Assembly (NCBI RefSeq): GCF_007641235.1
Contig: NZ_CP038157.1
Location: forward strand, 930,001-994,000
Reading direction: 5' to 3'
From: Corynebacterium sanguinis
GTDB taxonomy: Bacteria; Actinomycetota; Actinomycetes; Mycobacteriales; Mycobacteriaceae
Length of the DNA: 64,000 nt
The translations under genes and the position numbers were made by a program. Below, one piece after another: positions 27,024 to 37,131 of the stretch. Positions within the stretch are counted from its first letter, which is position 1. Each line of letters opens with the position of its first letter. A model generated the notes under the pieces. It saw only the letters and a list, made by a program, of their open reading frames with translations, was not told the DNA's origin and searched no databases.

Positions 27024-28277
27024 GTGATTGATCTCAAATTCCTGCGTGAAAATGCCGACGTCGTGCGCGAGTCTCAACGAGCCCGCGGCGAAGACCCGAC
27101 CCTGGTGGATCAGCTGCTGGAGGCGGACGAAGCCCGCCGCTCATCCATCCAGGCGGCGGACGAGCTGCGCAGCGAGCAGAAGGCCTTTGGCAAGAAGATC
27201 GGCCAGGCCGCCCCCGAGGACCGCCCGGCGCTGCTCGAGGGTTCCAACGAGCTCAAGGCCCGCGTCAAGGAGGCCGAAGCCGCGCAGGCGCAGGCCGAGG
27301 AAGCGGTGGCTAAGCTGCAGTACCGCATTTCCAACGTCATCGAGGGCGCCCCGGCCGGCGGGGAGGAAGACTTCGTGGTGCTCGAGCACGCCGGCGAGAT
27401 CCCCGAGTTCGATTTCGAGGTGCGCGACCACCTCGACCTGGCCGAGGGCCTGGGCATTATCGACGTCAAGCGCGGCACGAAGGTCAGCGGCGCGCGCTTC
27501 TACTACCTCGTCGATGACGGCGCGTGGATGCAGCTCGGCATGCTCATGCTCGCCGCCCAAAAAGCGCGCGAGGCCGGTTTTAAAGTGGTCATCCCGCCAG
27601 TGCTCGTGCGCCCCGAGATCATGGCCGGCACCGGTTTTTTGGACGCGCACGACGAGGAGATCTACTACCTCGAGCGCGACGACATGTACCTGGTGGGCAC
27701 CTCCGAGGTCGCCCTGGCCGGCTACCATGCCGGCGAAATCATCGACCTATCCGACGGGCCGTTGCTCTACGCCGGCTGGTCGTCGTGCTTCCGTCGAGAA
27801 GCGGGCTCCTACGGCAAGGACACGAAGGGCATCTTGCGCGTGCACCAGTTCGACAAGCTGGAGATGTTCGTCTACTGCGCGCCCGAGGACGCCGAGGAGA
27901 TGCACCGCAGGTTGCTGCAGCTTGAGCGCGACATGCTCTCCGCTGTCGAGGTGCCGTACCGCATTATCGACGTCGCCGCTGGCGACCTCGGGTCCTCGGC
28001 GGCCCGCAAGTTCGACACCGAGGCGTGGGTGCCGTCGCAAGGCACGTACCGCGAACTGACCTCGACGTCGAACTGCACCACCTTCCAGGCCCGGCGCCTG
28101 GCCACGCGTTACCGCGACGCGGACGGCAAAACCCAGATCGCGGCAACGCTCAACGGAACTTTGGCCACGACGCGCTGGCTTGTCGCTATTCTTGAGAACA
28201 ACCAACGCGCGGACGGTTCCGTCGTGGTGCCAGAAGCGCTGCGCCCGTGGGTCGGCAAAGAGATTCTGGAGCCCTAA
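27024..28277 (+). CDS. serS: Seryl-tRNA synthetase
   Basis: 417 residues, full length. Residues ~1-105 form the antiparallel coiled-coil arm that grips tRNA-Ser; the rest is the class II catalytic core with motif 2 ([24 protein letters not shown]) and motif 3 ([17 protein letters not shown]). GTG 27024 is the start ([14 protein letters not shown]); TAGGAT at 27010-27015 lies 8 nt upstream, suggesting a leaderless mRNA. The acyltransferase gene follows 2 nt after the stop. Confidence 0.96.
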   Translation: MIDLKFLRENADVVRESQRARGEDPTLVDQLLEADEARRSSIQAADELRSEQKAFGKKIGQAAPEDRPALLEGSNELKARVKEAEAAQAQAEEAVAKLQYRISNVIEGAPAGGEEDFVVLEHAGEIPEFDFEVRDHLDLAEGLGIIDVKRGTKVSGARFYYLVDDGAWMQLGMLMLAAQKAREAGFKVVIPPVLVRPEIMAGTGFLDAHDEEIYYLERDDMYLVGTSEVALAGYHAGEIIDLSDGPLLYAGWSSCFRREAGSYGKDTKGILRVHQFDKLEMFVYCAPEDAEEMHRRLLQLERDMLSAVEVPYRIIDVAAGDLGSSAARKFDTEAWVPSQGTYRELTSTSNCTTFQARRLATRYRDADGKTQIAATLNGTLATTRWLVAILENNQRADGSVVVPEALRPWVGKEILEP

Positions 28278-28279
28278 AC

Positions 28280-29134
28280 ATGAAAAAGATTCAAGGTCTG
28301 TTCGAGATCCCCTCGGATTACGTCATCCCTCCAGTCCACGAGGAGGCGAAGCGGGACCCGTTCTACCACAACGTGATCCGCGTGATTAAGACGGTTTTCC
28401 GTGCTCAGGGCACCGTCGCCGTTTCTCACGGACTAGAGCACATCCCTGCCGAAGGCGGCGCGCTCATCGCGGCGAACCACACCGGTTGGCTCGACTTCAT
28501 CTTCACTGGGATGGGCCCCCACATTGCTGGCCGCAGGCTCGTGCGCTTCATGGCCAAGAAAGAGGTGTTCTCCGCGCCCGTGATCGGTGCGATGATGCGC
28601 GGCATGCGGCACGTGCCCGTCGACCGCGCCGCCGGCGCCGACAGCATCGACTCGGCCGTCGACTGGATCAAAAAGGGAAGCCTCGTGGGAATCTTCCCCG
28701 AGGGCACCATCTCCCGCGCCTTCGAGCTCTCCGATTTCAAGACAGGTGCCGCACGCATCGCGCAGCGTGCCGACGCCCCCCTGATCCCCTGCGCAATCTG
28801 GGGCTCCCAGCGGATCTGGACAAAGGAACTGCCGCGTCGCCTGGGCCGCACCCACACCCCCGTGATCATCCGCTACGGTGCTCCAGTATCCCTGGAGGGC
28901 ACCCCCGAAGAGGTCACCGCTCGACTCAAGCTTGCGGTTCAGGAGCTTCTCGACGCCAACCGTGCTGAGTACGAGGAGAAGTACGGCCCCTTCCCGGAAG
29001 GGGAGCGGTGGATGCCGGCATCGCTCGGCGGATCCGCGCCGACCCTGGAGGAGGCGGAGGAGATCTACCAGCGCGAGAAGGCGGAGCGCGCGGAGCGTAA
29101 GGCCGCCAAGGCCGCAGCTAAGCGCGAAAAGTGA
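28280..29134 (+). CDS. Lysophospholipid acyltransferase (PlsC-like)
   Basis: 284 residues; 1-acyl-glycerol-3-phosphate acyltransferase fold, transferring an acyl chain to a lipid precursor at the membrane. The catalytic HX4D motif is NHTGWLD, and FPEGTIS is the acceptor-binding motif. The C-terminal 30 residues are Lys/Glu/Ala-rich. ATG 28280 is 2 nt after serS, so the two are probably one operon, as in other corynebacteria. Confidence 0.85.
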   Translation: MKKIQGLFEIPSDYVIPPVHEEAKRDPFYHNVIRVIKTVFRAQGTVAVSHGLEHIPAEGGALIAANHTGWLDFIFTGMGPHIAGRRLVRFMAKKEVFSAPVIGAMMRGMRHVPVDRAAGADSIDSAVDWIKKGSLVGIFPEGTISRAFELSDFKTGAARIAQRADAPLIPCAIWGSQRIWTKELPRRLGRTHTPVIIRYGAPVSLEGTPEEVTARLKLAVQELLDANRAEYEEKYGPFPEGERWMPASLGGSAPTLEEAEEIYQREKAERAERKAAKAAAKREK

Positions 29135-29149
29135 GCCGCGTGTCGGGGG

Positions 29150-29160
29150 CGTCGATAAGC
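29150..29160 (+). repeat. CGTCGATAAGC dispersed 11-mer (intergenic copy; 15 exact in window)
   Basis: This is the only clearly intergenic copy of a word that recurs exactly at 3812, 6390, 10925, 25195, 29150, 30212, 38309, 41621, 42257, 47322, 47894, 50793, 55543, 58820 and 62434 (first base, either orientation), with near matches at 20219, 23262 and 35487. Eight copies read CGTCGATAAGC on the plus strand and seven the complement. Coding copies encode VDK or LID and use CTT, a leucine codon otherwise little used here. No function is known to me. Confidence 0.8.
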
Positions 29161-29169
29161 TAAGGTGCT

Positions 29170-29994
29170 ATGGCACCCCGGCTTATCATCAGCGACATCG
29201 ACGGAACCTTCATAACCAGTGCGGGGCGCGTGACGCCGCGTCTGCGCGAGGTCGTGATGCGGGCCGTGCGCTCCGGCGCGCACTTTGGGCTGGCTACGGG
29301 GCGGCCGCACCGCTGGCTCATGCCGGTGCTGGACCAACTGCCGATCACCCCGATCTGCGTGTGCGCGAACGGTGCGGTGCTCTACGACCCCGCCCGCGAC
29401 GAGGTCCTGCGCTCCTTTGAGCTCGAGCCCGAGCTGATGGATCAGGTCGTCGCGGATGTTGACGCGGCTTTTCGCGCCCTCGGTGTGGCGTGGGGCTACG
29501 GTGTCGAGCGCGTCGGGCAATCGGCCCTCGACCCCGAGAATGAGGTATTCCTGGTCACCCCGGACTACAACCCCGACGCGTGGGACTCCCGCTTCGGCGT
29601 TGCCCCGGTTGCGGAGCTGATTTCGCAGCCCGCCGCGAAGCTTTTGGTGCGGTGCCCCACAATGTACTCGGCCGAGATGTTCGACATCATCGCGCCTGTG
29701 GTGGATGCCTCGGATGCGCACGTCACGTACTCCATGGACGAGGGATTGATCGAAATTTCCTGCCCCGGGGTGAACAAGGCCACCGGCGCTTCGCTCCTCG
29801 CGGCGCGCTACGGGGTGAGCGCCGAGGAAGTGGTGACGTTCGGTGACATGCCAAATGATTGTGAGATGCTCGCCTGGTCTGGCCTCGGGGTGGCGATGGG
29901 CAACGCCAGCCCCGTCGTCACCGACGCCGCGGACGCCGTGACCCTGAGCAACGACGAAGATGGTGTGGCCGCGGTTCTGGAGCGGTGGTTCTAG
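29170..29994 (+). CDS. HAD-superfamily hydrolase, Cof type
   Basis: 274 residues; begins with the nucleophile motif SDIDGTFI, has the Cof-type cap in the middle and ends with GDMPNDCEML carrying the metal-binding aspartates. Such proteins dephosphorylate sugar or cofactor phosphates in the cytosol. ATG 29170 comes 35 nt after the acyltransferase. It ends 4 bp inside the convergent Vsr-like gene. Substrate unknown. Confidence 0.88.
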   Translation: MAPRLIISDIDGTFITSAGRVTPRLREVVMRAVRSGAHFGLATGRPHRWLMPVLDQLPITPICVCANGAVLYDPARDEVLRSFELEPELMDQVVADVDAAFRALGVAWGYGVERVGQSALDPENEVFLVTPDYNPDAWDSRFGVAPVAELISQPAAKLLVRCPTMYSAEMFDIIAPVVDASDAHVTYSMDEGLIEISCPGVNKATGASLLAARYGVSAEEVVTFGDMPNDCEMLAWSGLGVAMGNASPVVTDAADAVTLSNDEDGVAAVLERWF

Positions 29995-30776
29995 GGATCA
30001 CGCGGGTAGGCGCCCAGCAGGTTTTGGACGGTGCGGATGAACTGTCCTGATATCACCTCGGACCAGCCGAAACGGCAGATCACGAGGCCCTGGTTTTGCA
30101 GTTGCTTCTCGCGCCAGCGCTCTTCCTCGGTGATGAAATCTGGGTCTCCGAACGTGCCCGATTGTTTGATCTTGCCGTCGAACTCGATTCCGATGACGTT
30201 GGTGAGCATGGCGTCGATAAGCGCCTTGCGGTACTCGCCGAACCTGGAGATGATTCGGCGCTCGACCTGAAACGCCACCGATCCCACGTTGGTTAAGGCC
30301 CCGGACTCGATTGCCCGGAGGATTCGATCCCGGCCGAGGGTTTCCAGCGGGCTTTCGGAGGTCGCTGCGGAATACTCGATGAGCTGGCGGAAGCCGCGCA
30401 GGCCCTTGGCTCGGGGCAGTGACCCGGCGCGTTGGAGCAGGTCGGCGGCGGTGAGGTCCAGGGAGTTTCGGGCGGACTCAATCGCGACGAGTGCATCGGT
30501 GCGGCCGTGGTAGCGGTAGGTGTCGAACAGCGCGCGGATCCCGTCGACCGTGTCGATCCCGTTGATTTGGACGATTGTCTTAGGGTGCAGGACGCCACTG
30601 CGGTAGACCCACTTTTGGCGGGGGCTCGGTTTCTCGAATGCCCGGGCGCGTCCACGAAGCGCGACGTCTACCCTGGATACCCACTGAAATGTGTTGATCC
30701 CGTGCAGGCGCAGCGCTGCCGGGCCCGTGATGACTGACGTGCGGCAGCGTTGTGCCACCGACGTGGTTAGTGCCAT
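29991..30776 (-). CDS. Uncharacterised protein with Vsr/DUF559-like nuclease-fold C-terminus
   Basis: 261 residues from ATG 30776. The C-terminal part (IGIEFDGKIKQ, then FITEEERWREKQLQNQGLVICRFGWSEV) resembles the DUF559/Vsr-like PD-(D/E)xK fold: an acidic ExDG strand, a long helix and a late strand ending in RFGW. The N-terminal ~100 residues look like the winged-helix half often found with such proteins (ALRLHGIN). No catalytic activity is proven for the family; roles in toxin-antitoxin or DNA repair are guesses. Confidence 0.5.
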   Translation of the reverse strand: MALTTSVAQRCRTSVITGPAALRLHGINTFQWVSRVDVALRGRARAFEKPSPRQKWVYRSGVLHPKTIVQINGIDTVDGIRALFDTYRYHGRTDALVAIESARNSLDLTAADLLQRAGSLPRAKGLRGFRQLIEYSAATSESPLETLGRDRILRAIESGALTNVGSVAFQVERRIISRFGEYRKALIDAMLTNVIGIEFDGKIKQSGTFGDPDFITEEERWREKQLQNQGLVICRFGWSEVISGQFIRTVQNLLGAYPRDP

Positions 30777-30845
30777 TTCCTCCCCCGAGTTCATGGCCCT
30801 GATTGTGCCCCGGGCTGTTGATTTTCCGGTTTTGCGGGGTCGGGC

Positions 30846-30871
30846 TGTGGATAACTCGGGATTGTGGATAA
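30846..30871 (+). promoter_or_regulatory. Two DnaA-box-like sites
   Basis: TGTGGATAA, the complement of the consensus DnaA box TTATCCACA, occurs at 30846-30854 and 30863-30871, 17 bp apart in the same orientation, each followed by CT. They lie in the 226-bp region between the Vsr-like gene and glpK. Two boxes alone do not make an origin; they could affect transcription of either gene or titrate DnaA. Confidence 0.4.
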
Positions 30872-30883
30872 CTTTGGGGCGCG

Positions 30884-30908
30884 CTGAGGTCTAGCAGCTA
30901 TACCTCAG
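30884..30908. repeat. 25-bp palindromic element, copy B, plus half copy
   Basis: CTGAGGTCTAG (30884-30894) and CTATACCTCAG (30898-30908) repeat the element at 25493-25517 on the opposite strand with one base different in the loop. A half site TAGAGCTATACCTCA follows at 30946-30960. Here it lies between divergent genes upstream of glpK, so a terminator role is unlikely for this copy. Confidence 0.55.
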
Positions 30909-31002
30909 CGGGCGAGGCGCCACAGGTGAACTGGATTTCCCGGCCTAGAGCTATACCTCAAACCCGTCACGTCACCGCCGGAGCCACCACTACACTGTCG
31001 GC

Positions 31003-32480
31003 ATGCCGTTTATCGCCGCGATCGATCAGGGGACCACGACGACCCGTTTTATCTTGACCACCGTAGAAGGCAAGGTTGTCGCCCACGCTCAATACGAGCA
31101 CAAGCAGATCATGCCGCGCCAGGGCTGGGTCGAGCACGATCCGATGGAAATCTGGCGGAACGCGCGCCGGGCCGCAGGTGAGGCGATGGCCAGCCATGAC
31201 ATCACAGAGGAAGACATCGCGGCGCTCGGGGTGACCAATCAGCGTGAAACGGCGGTGGTGTGGGAGAAATCCACTGGTAAGCCGATTTACAACGCGATCG
31301 TGTGGCAGGACACCCGTACCCACCACGAGGGCGACCCCGCACGCTACAAGAAAGTCACTGGCCTGTTGCACAACTCGTACCCGGCTGCGCCGAAATGGGC
31401 CTGGATCCTGGACAATGTTCCCGGGGCCAGGCAGCGGGCAGAAAACGGCGAGTTGCTGGCCGGCACGATTGATTCGTGGCTGATTTGGAACCTCACTGGT
31501 GGCGCCCGCGGTGATGAAGGGCACGAGGCGGTTCACGTCACCGATGTGACGAATGCCAGCCGGACGCTGCTGATGAACCTTGAGACGCTACCTGGGACGA
31601 CACGCTGTGCGAGGAGCTCGGGGTGCCGCGGGCGATGCTGCCCGAGATCCGCCCGTCGGTGGGCGAGTTCGGTGTCGTGCGCCGCCGCGGCCAGCTCTCA
31701 GGCGTGCCCATCACGGGGGTGCTGGGTGACCAGCAGGCCGCACTGTTTGGTCAGGGGTGCCTCGACCACGGGGACGCCAAGATGACCTACGGAACTGGCC
31801 TGTTCATGTTGCTCAACACGGGCGCGACCCCGCAGCACAGCGAGAACGGGATGCTCACGACGGTGGCGTACCAGCGCGCCGGGGGGGATCCCGTCTACGC
31901 GTTGGAGGGCTCGGTCGCGGTGGGTGGTTCCCTTATCCAGTGGCTGCGCGACCAGCTTGGGGTGCTGCGCACGGCCGCGGAAAGCGAGAAGCTCGCCTCC
32001 GAGGTCGACGACAGTGCAGGCGTCGTCATCGTGCCCGCGTTCTCGGGCTTGTTCGCGCCGCGGTGGCGTGCGGATGCGCGGGGGGTGATTACGGGCCTGA
32101 CGCGTTTCGCGGATCGTCGTCACGTGGCGCGCGCCGCGCTGGAGGCGACATGTTTTCAAACGTGCGAGGTCGTGCGCGCGATGGAGCAAGACTCCGGAAC
32201 GACCATCGCCGAGCTGCGTGTCGACGGCGGAATGACCGACAATAAGCTCCTTATGCAGATGCAGGCAGATCTGCTCAACTCCCGTGTCTCCCGCCCGGAC
32301 AACATCGAGACCACCGTGATGGGCGCGGCGTCGGCGGCCGGCATCGGGGCGGGGCTGCTCACTGCGCCGCTTACGCTGGGCGATACTACGACCTGGCACA
32401 GCACAATGGCCGGCCCCGATCGGGACCGGCTCATTGCGGCGTGGGAGGACGCGGTTCAGCGCTCCTACGGTTTGGGCTAG
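31003..32480 (+). pseudogene. glpK: Glycerol kinase, single frameshift
   Basis: Phosphorylates glycerol to glycerol 3-phosphate when intact. The first ~195 codons read a normal kinase start ([37 protein letters not shown]). At 31589-31590, after NLETL, one base is missing: shifting frame restores [17 protein letters not shown] and the rest to the stop at 32480, including [12 protein letters not shown] and DGGMTDN. A simple one-base loss, everything else intact, means either a recent inactivation or a sequencing error. TACACT at 30991 lies 6 nt before ATG, so the transcript may be leaderless. Confidence 0.85.
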
Positions 32481-32483
32481 GCG

Positions 32484-34349
32484 TTAGCGCAGGGAGCTGA
32501 CGTCGATGTTGACTTCCCTGGTGGTCGGGTTGAAGGAGATCGAGCCGCCTTCGAAGTCGACCTTCACTTCGTCCTCAACCGGGTTGTACTGCTGGGACGT
32601 CGGCAAGCCGAGCAGGCCGGCGTCGAGGCCCTGCTGCAGCCAGGCGTCGGCGAGTTCGCCAACCAGGGTGTAGATGTCGCCCTGGTTGTTCTGCACGGCG
32701 ATGCCGTTGGAGTAGAAGGCGAAATTGTTGCCGCCAATACCGGTGGCAGCTCCCTGCAGGGTGCCGAGGATCGGCTCGAACTGTTTCCACGTGTCGGCCG
32801 CCTGATCGCCGCCGACGAACTGCAGGATCTTGCCAATCTGCGGGGTCAGGGCGGACAGCGTCAGACCCGGAACGAGCTCAACATCCGCGACCTTCTCCAC
32901 GCCGTCGGACAGCGTCCCAGACTGGAGCATGTAAAGGATGACAACGCCGGCAACCGTGCCCGCCGCCGTGGCGATTGCGGTGGGGTCGCCCTCGGCGAGC
33001 TTGGACAGGGAGATGTTGGACAACGCACCGTTGACCCGGTTGGTTACCGTCGTGGTGACGTTGTTCGCGCCGGTCGTGGTCTCACTCTTGGCGCTCGGTG
33101 AGGAAGGAGCGACAACCTGGCCCGAGGTGATCTGCGTTGCCTTGGCGGCGGCCGCGGTGCGGATCGCGCCCATCTGAGCGTAGAGGTACTGCCCCGGGCA
33201 CGCGTTGTAGTGGAAGTCGCGGTGCGCGTTAATCGTGGGGAAGGTCGCGGTCTGGCCGGCGGCGTACTTGCTTCCCGTGAAGTTTCCGGAGGCTGTGAGC
33301 TGGGTCGAACCCAGCGGGTTGATCTTCGACTGCGCGGACTTCCAGCCGATGATGTCGCCCATCGCCTTCACGCCTGCCGCGCTAGGCTGTGCGGTCTCGT
33401 AGTTGCCCAGCATGGAAATTCCCCAGGTGTTGCTGTTGAAGGAACCGACGTGGGCGCCCATGGGCCCGCGGTCGAGACCGCCGGCGCGGCCTTCGTAGAT
33501 GTTGCCGTACTTATCCACCAGGGCGTTGTAGCCGATGTCACCCCAGCCCTGGCCCTGGTGGTAGGCCTGGATGCTGCGCACGATACCGGGTGCTTGCGCC
33601 GCCGTGTAGTTGTTAGAACCGGCGGTGTGGTGGACGGTGATCGCCTTGGTCGGCTCGGTGTAGTACGGGTTCTGGCGTGACCCCTGGGCACCCCACGCGG
33701 CGCGGGAAACGACCTTGGGCATGCCGGCGGCATAGGACTCGGCCACCGGTGCGATGTCGCCACCGACGGTGCCTTCGCCACCGTCGACGAAGACTGCCTC
33801 GATCTCGTTGGCGGTGGTCGCCGCCTCGGACTCGGTGCGGCCGTCCTCAAGCAAATCGACGTTCGCGGTGGAGACCTGAATGCGGGTGGTCGGCTCGACG
33901 TAGATGGGGTCGGTGCCGTGCTTGGTGCCAGACGTGGTGTCGCCGGCGGCGTTGGCGGCCGTATCCATCTGGTACCACTCGGACCAGGTGCCGTCGGCGC
34001 GCTGGGCGCGGACGTAGGCGACAATGTCGCGCTCATCTTCCCAGGTCAGGCCGACAACGGAGAAGGGCTTTTCGCGAGTGAATTCCTTGACCACGCGGTG
34101 CTCGACCTGCTCACCGCCCTGCGTCATGACAGCCGCGTCGTCGACGGCGACGTTGTCACCGGCAGCGAGGGATTCGCTGGCGAGGTTGACAGAAACGCCG
34201 CCGCCAGGTCCGAGGGATTGGACGTTGACAATGTTGCTGCCGCCAAACGCGGCCGCGGCGACGAGCGCCAGTGTTGTCAGGGTCGTCAGGGCGGCCAGGA
34301 CCGGGTTCTTCCCCGGCGCGGGCCGGGTGAGACGTCGACGTTGTTGCAC
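32484..34349 (-). CDS. Secreted PGRP-type N-acetylmuramoyl-L-alanine amidase (csp-like)
   Basis: 621 residues from GTG 34349, which has AGGAG 7 nt upstream. An N-terminal signal or anchor segment (LAALTTLTTLALVAAAAFGG) is followed by a ~170-residue envelope domain and an amidase_2/PGRP domain: RAAWGAQGS, then TVHHTAGSNNYT and HRDFHYNACPG hold the zinc ligands. The C-terminal end has an LGFP-like repeat (GLDAGLLGLPTSQ). Neighbouring glf divergently is the ancestral order, matching Rv3811 (csp). Probable peptidoglycan hydrolase or binding protein outside the membrane. Confidence 0.8.
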   Translation of the reverse strand: MQQRRRLTRPAPGKNPVLAALTTLTTLALVAAAAFGGSNIVNVQSLGPGGGVSVNLASESLAAGDNVAVDDAAVMTQGGEQVEHRVVKEFTREKPFSVVGLTWEDERDIVAYVRAQRADGTWSEWYQMDTAANAAGDTTSGTKHGTDPIYVEPTTRIQVSTANVDLLEDGRTESEAATTANEIEAVFVDGGEGTVGGDIAPVAESYAAGMPKVVSRAAWGAQGSRQNPYYTEPTKAITVHHTAGSNNYTAAQAPGIVRSIQAYHQGQGWGDIGYNALVDKYGNIYEGRAGGLDRGPMGAHVGSFNSNTWGISMLGNYETAQPSAAGVKAMGDIIGWKSAQSKINPLGSTQLTASGNFTGSKYAAGQTATFPTINAHRDFHYNACPGQYLYAQMGAIRTAAAAKATQITSGQVVAPSSPSAKSETTTGANNVTTTVTNRVNGALSNISLSKLAEGDPTAIATAAGTVAGVVILYMLQSGTLSDGVEKVADVELVPGLTLSALTPQIGKILQFVGGDQAADTWKQFEPILGTLQGAATGIGGNNFAFYSNGIAVQNNQGDIYTLVGELADAWLQQGLDAGLLGLPTSQQYNPVEDEVKVDFEGGSISFNPTTREVNIDVSSLR

Positions 34350-34461
34350 GGTAAGGCTCCTGTTACGTATGGGGATAAAGTTAATCAAAGTGCATTCTAG
34401 GGGAGAAAGAACTCTAAAGGAAGTATTGAGACTTTTGGGTGTGTCGGGCCGTGAGGCGTAG

Positions 34462-35667
<1,206 letters not shown>

Positions 35668-35670
35668 GGG

Positions 35671-36327
35671 GTGGAATCGGTGAAACCCGACTATCCAGTT
35701 GGGTATCCGTCTGCATGGGGAGCCTATAGGACTTATGTAGATTCCTTTCCCGGCAAGCCGTGGAAAAACGATCTCCCTACGAAGGTGTCGCGTTTTGCGA
35801 ACCGGTATCGAGCAGCCTCCACAATGGAAGTTTCGTTCGGGTTTACGTCCGACACAGCACAGGGGTACAGCGACCTGCTGCAGGTTGCTATGTCCTATTC
35901 CACCGTGGAGTCGCTCGAAGCGGCACTGGATGAGGACCAACGGATTCGGCGAATCCGCAGCAAACGAGCTCGACAGCGATACTTGAAGGTGCGACTGGAC
36001 TCACCGGAAATCGCGCACTGGTACCGCCTGGATGAGGCGATCAAGTTGCGCAAGGCCCTGGACGATTTTTTGAAGAGGGATGAGCTGAAGAAACAGCTGT
36101 CTGACTTGGTCGAAGGCGGTTCTGAAGTGCGGCCGCTGGCAACGGGCATCAGGCACCTAGCATTTCACGGTTTAGTGGCGCCGGGAACGATTGCGTATGC
36201 CTGGGGCGACCGTGGCGAGGTTGCAAAGATATTGAAAGGACTGCGGAGCCTGAGCCTCAGAGAGGCTGACCTGCATTTTTCCAAATGGGTTACTGAGTGC
36301 CGTCGCCCAGAAGGCCGCTTTCGTTAG
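35671..36327 (+). CDS. Uncharacterised protein, possible HEPN domain
   Basis: 218 residues from GTG 35671, 3 nt after glf. I recognise no family. It is helical, charged and has RHLAFHG near residue 165, where Arg, four residues, His and Gly match the HEPN R-x4-6-H signature. It converges on the Abi-like HEPN gene, ending 10 bp from it. If truly HEPN it would be a ribonuclease-type defence or toxin protein; the single motif is thin evidence. Confidence 0.45.
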   Translation: MESVKPDYPVGYPSAWGAYRTYVDSFPGKPWKNDLPTKVSRFANRYRAASTMEVSFGFTSDTAQGYSDLLQVAMSYSTVESLEAALDEDQRIRRIRSKRARQRYLKVRLDSPEIAHWYRLDEAIKLRKALDDFLKRDELKKQLSDLVEGGSEVRPLATGIRHLAFHGLVAPGTIAYAWGDRGEVAKILKGLRSLSLREADLHFSKWVTECRRPEGRFR

Positions 36328-36337
36328 TTCTTCGCTT

Positions 36338-36979
36338 CTAAAGATGACAGTTGCCGGCGAGGAAAGCGCCGTAACTATTCAACAGCTTTTGTAGGTCGTC
36401 CGCTTGACCGACAAACCGGCGAAGGTCCAGATCGATGTACTCCAAAGCGACATCAATTTTCTGAAGGTTTGCCTGGTGGTCATCTCCAAGGAGGCAGACT
36501 TGGTGCGCAGCACGGTTCCGGAGCAGGCGCACGCTGTTCATGCAGTGGTAGATCTCCCCGCGTTTTGCCTCAAACGCGTGGTTGGCCAGCTGGTGGAAGT
36601 TCGTGGCGTTGTTCTTGTGCAGCAGCGAGGTCCAAAGCCCAAACTCAGATTTGGCGACAAAGCGGTCGCGCGGGTAGTCGCCCTCGAAGACCTTGTGCGA
36701 CAGTGTTTTATCGATGCTCTTCTGGCAATGCGGAGAAAACTCCGTGTAGCAGTCCTCCCACCAGTGGTCGGAACCCGTGATGTGAGTGAGGGACCCGTCA
36801 AGAATATTTCGCAGACCGACCTCGACGAATCCGGTTCGTGTCAGGTAGCGCGATGCGACCGCGGCGTTCCACATGTAAGCGCGCTGCGCCTTAATCACAT
36901 CGTTTTCGGTGTGAAGCATGAACGGATCCATGCGACCGTCCCCGAAAAGAACGTCGAGTTCCAACTCCGCTGGATCCAA
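36338..36979 (-). CDS. Abi-like HEPN protein
   Basis: 213 residues from TTG 36979 (ATG 36931 with GGGGACGG before it is an alternative). The helical body has AYMWNAAVASRYLTRTGFVEVGLRNIL, like the N-terminal part of Abi_2 proteins, and RLLRNRAAHQ near residue 155 is the HEPN R-x4-H motif. It resembles the gene at 16104-16871 in layout, but not closely in sequence. Likely phage defence or a toxin; no partner antitoxin is visible unless it is the convergent gene. Confidence 0.65.
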   Translation of the reverse strand: MDPAELELDVLFGDGRMDPFMLHTENDVIKAQRAYMWNAAVASRYLTRTGFVEVGLRNILDGSLTHITGSDHWWEDCYTEFSPHCQKSIDKTLSHKVFEGDYPRDRFVAKSEFGLWTSLLHKNNATNFHQLANHAFEAKRGEIYHCMNSVRLLRNRAAHQVCLLGDDHQANLQKIDVALEYIDLDLRRFVGQADDLQKLLNSYGAFLAGNCHL

Positions 36980-37131
36980 AACCTATTTCCCCATGTAAAG
37001 CAAGACGCCGACCAGGTTGTGGAAAATAACCACGCCTCCTAGCCAGCTGATGAACACAAGGATAATAACGCAAGCGGGCCGAGTCAACTAGAGCAGCGGG
37101 GTGTATATCGGAAACCGTAAACTGACCCACC

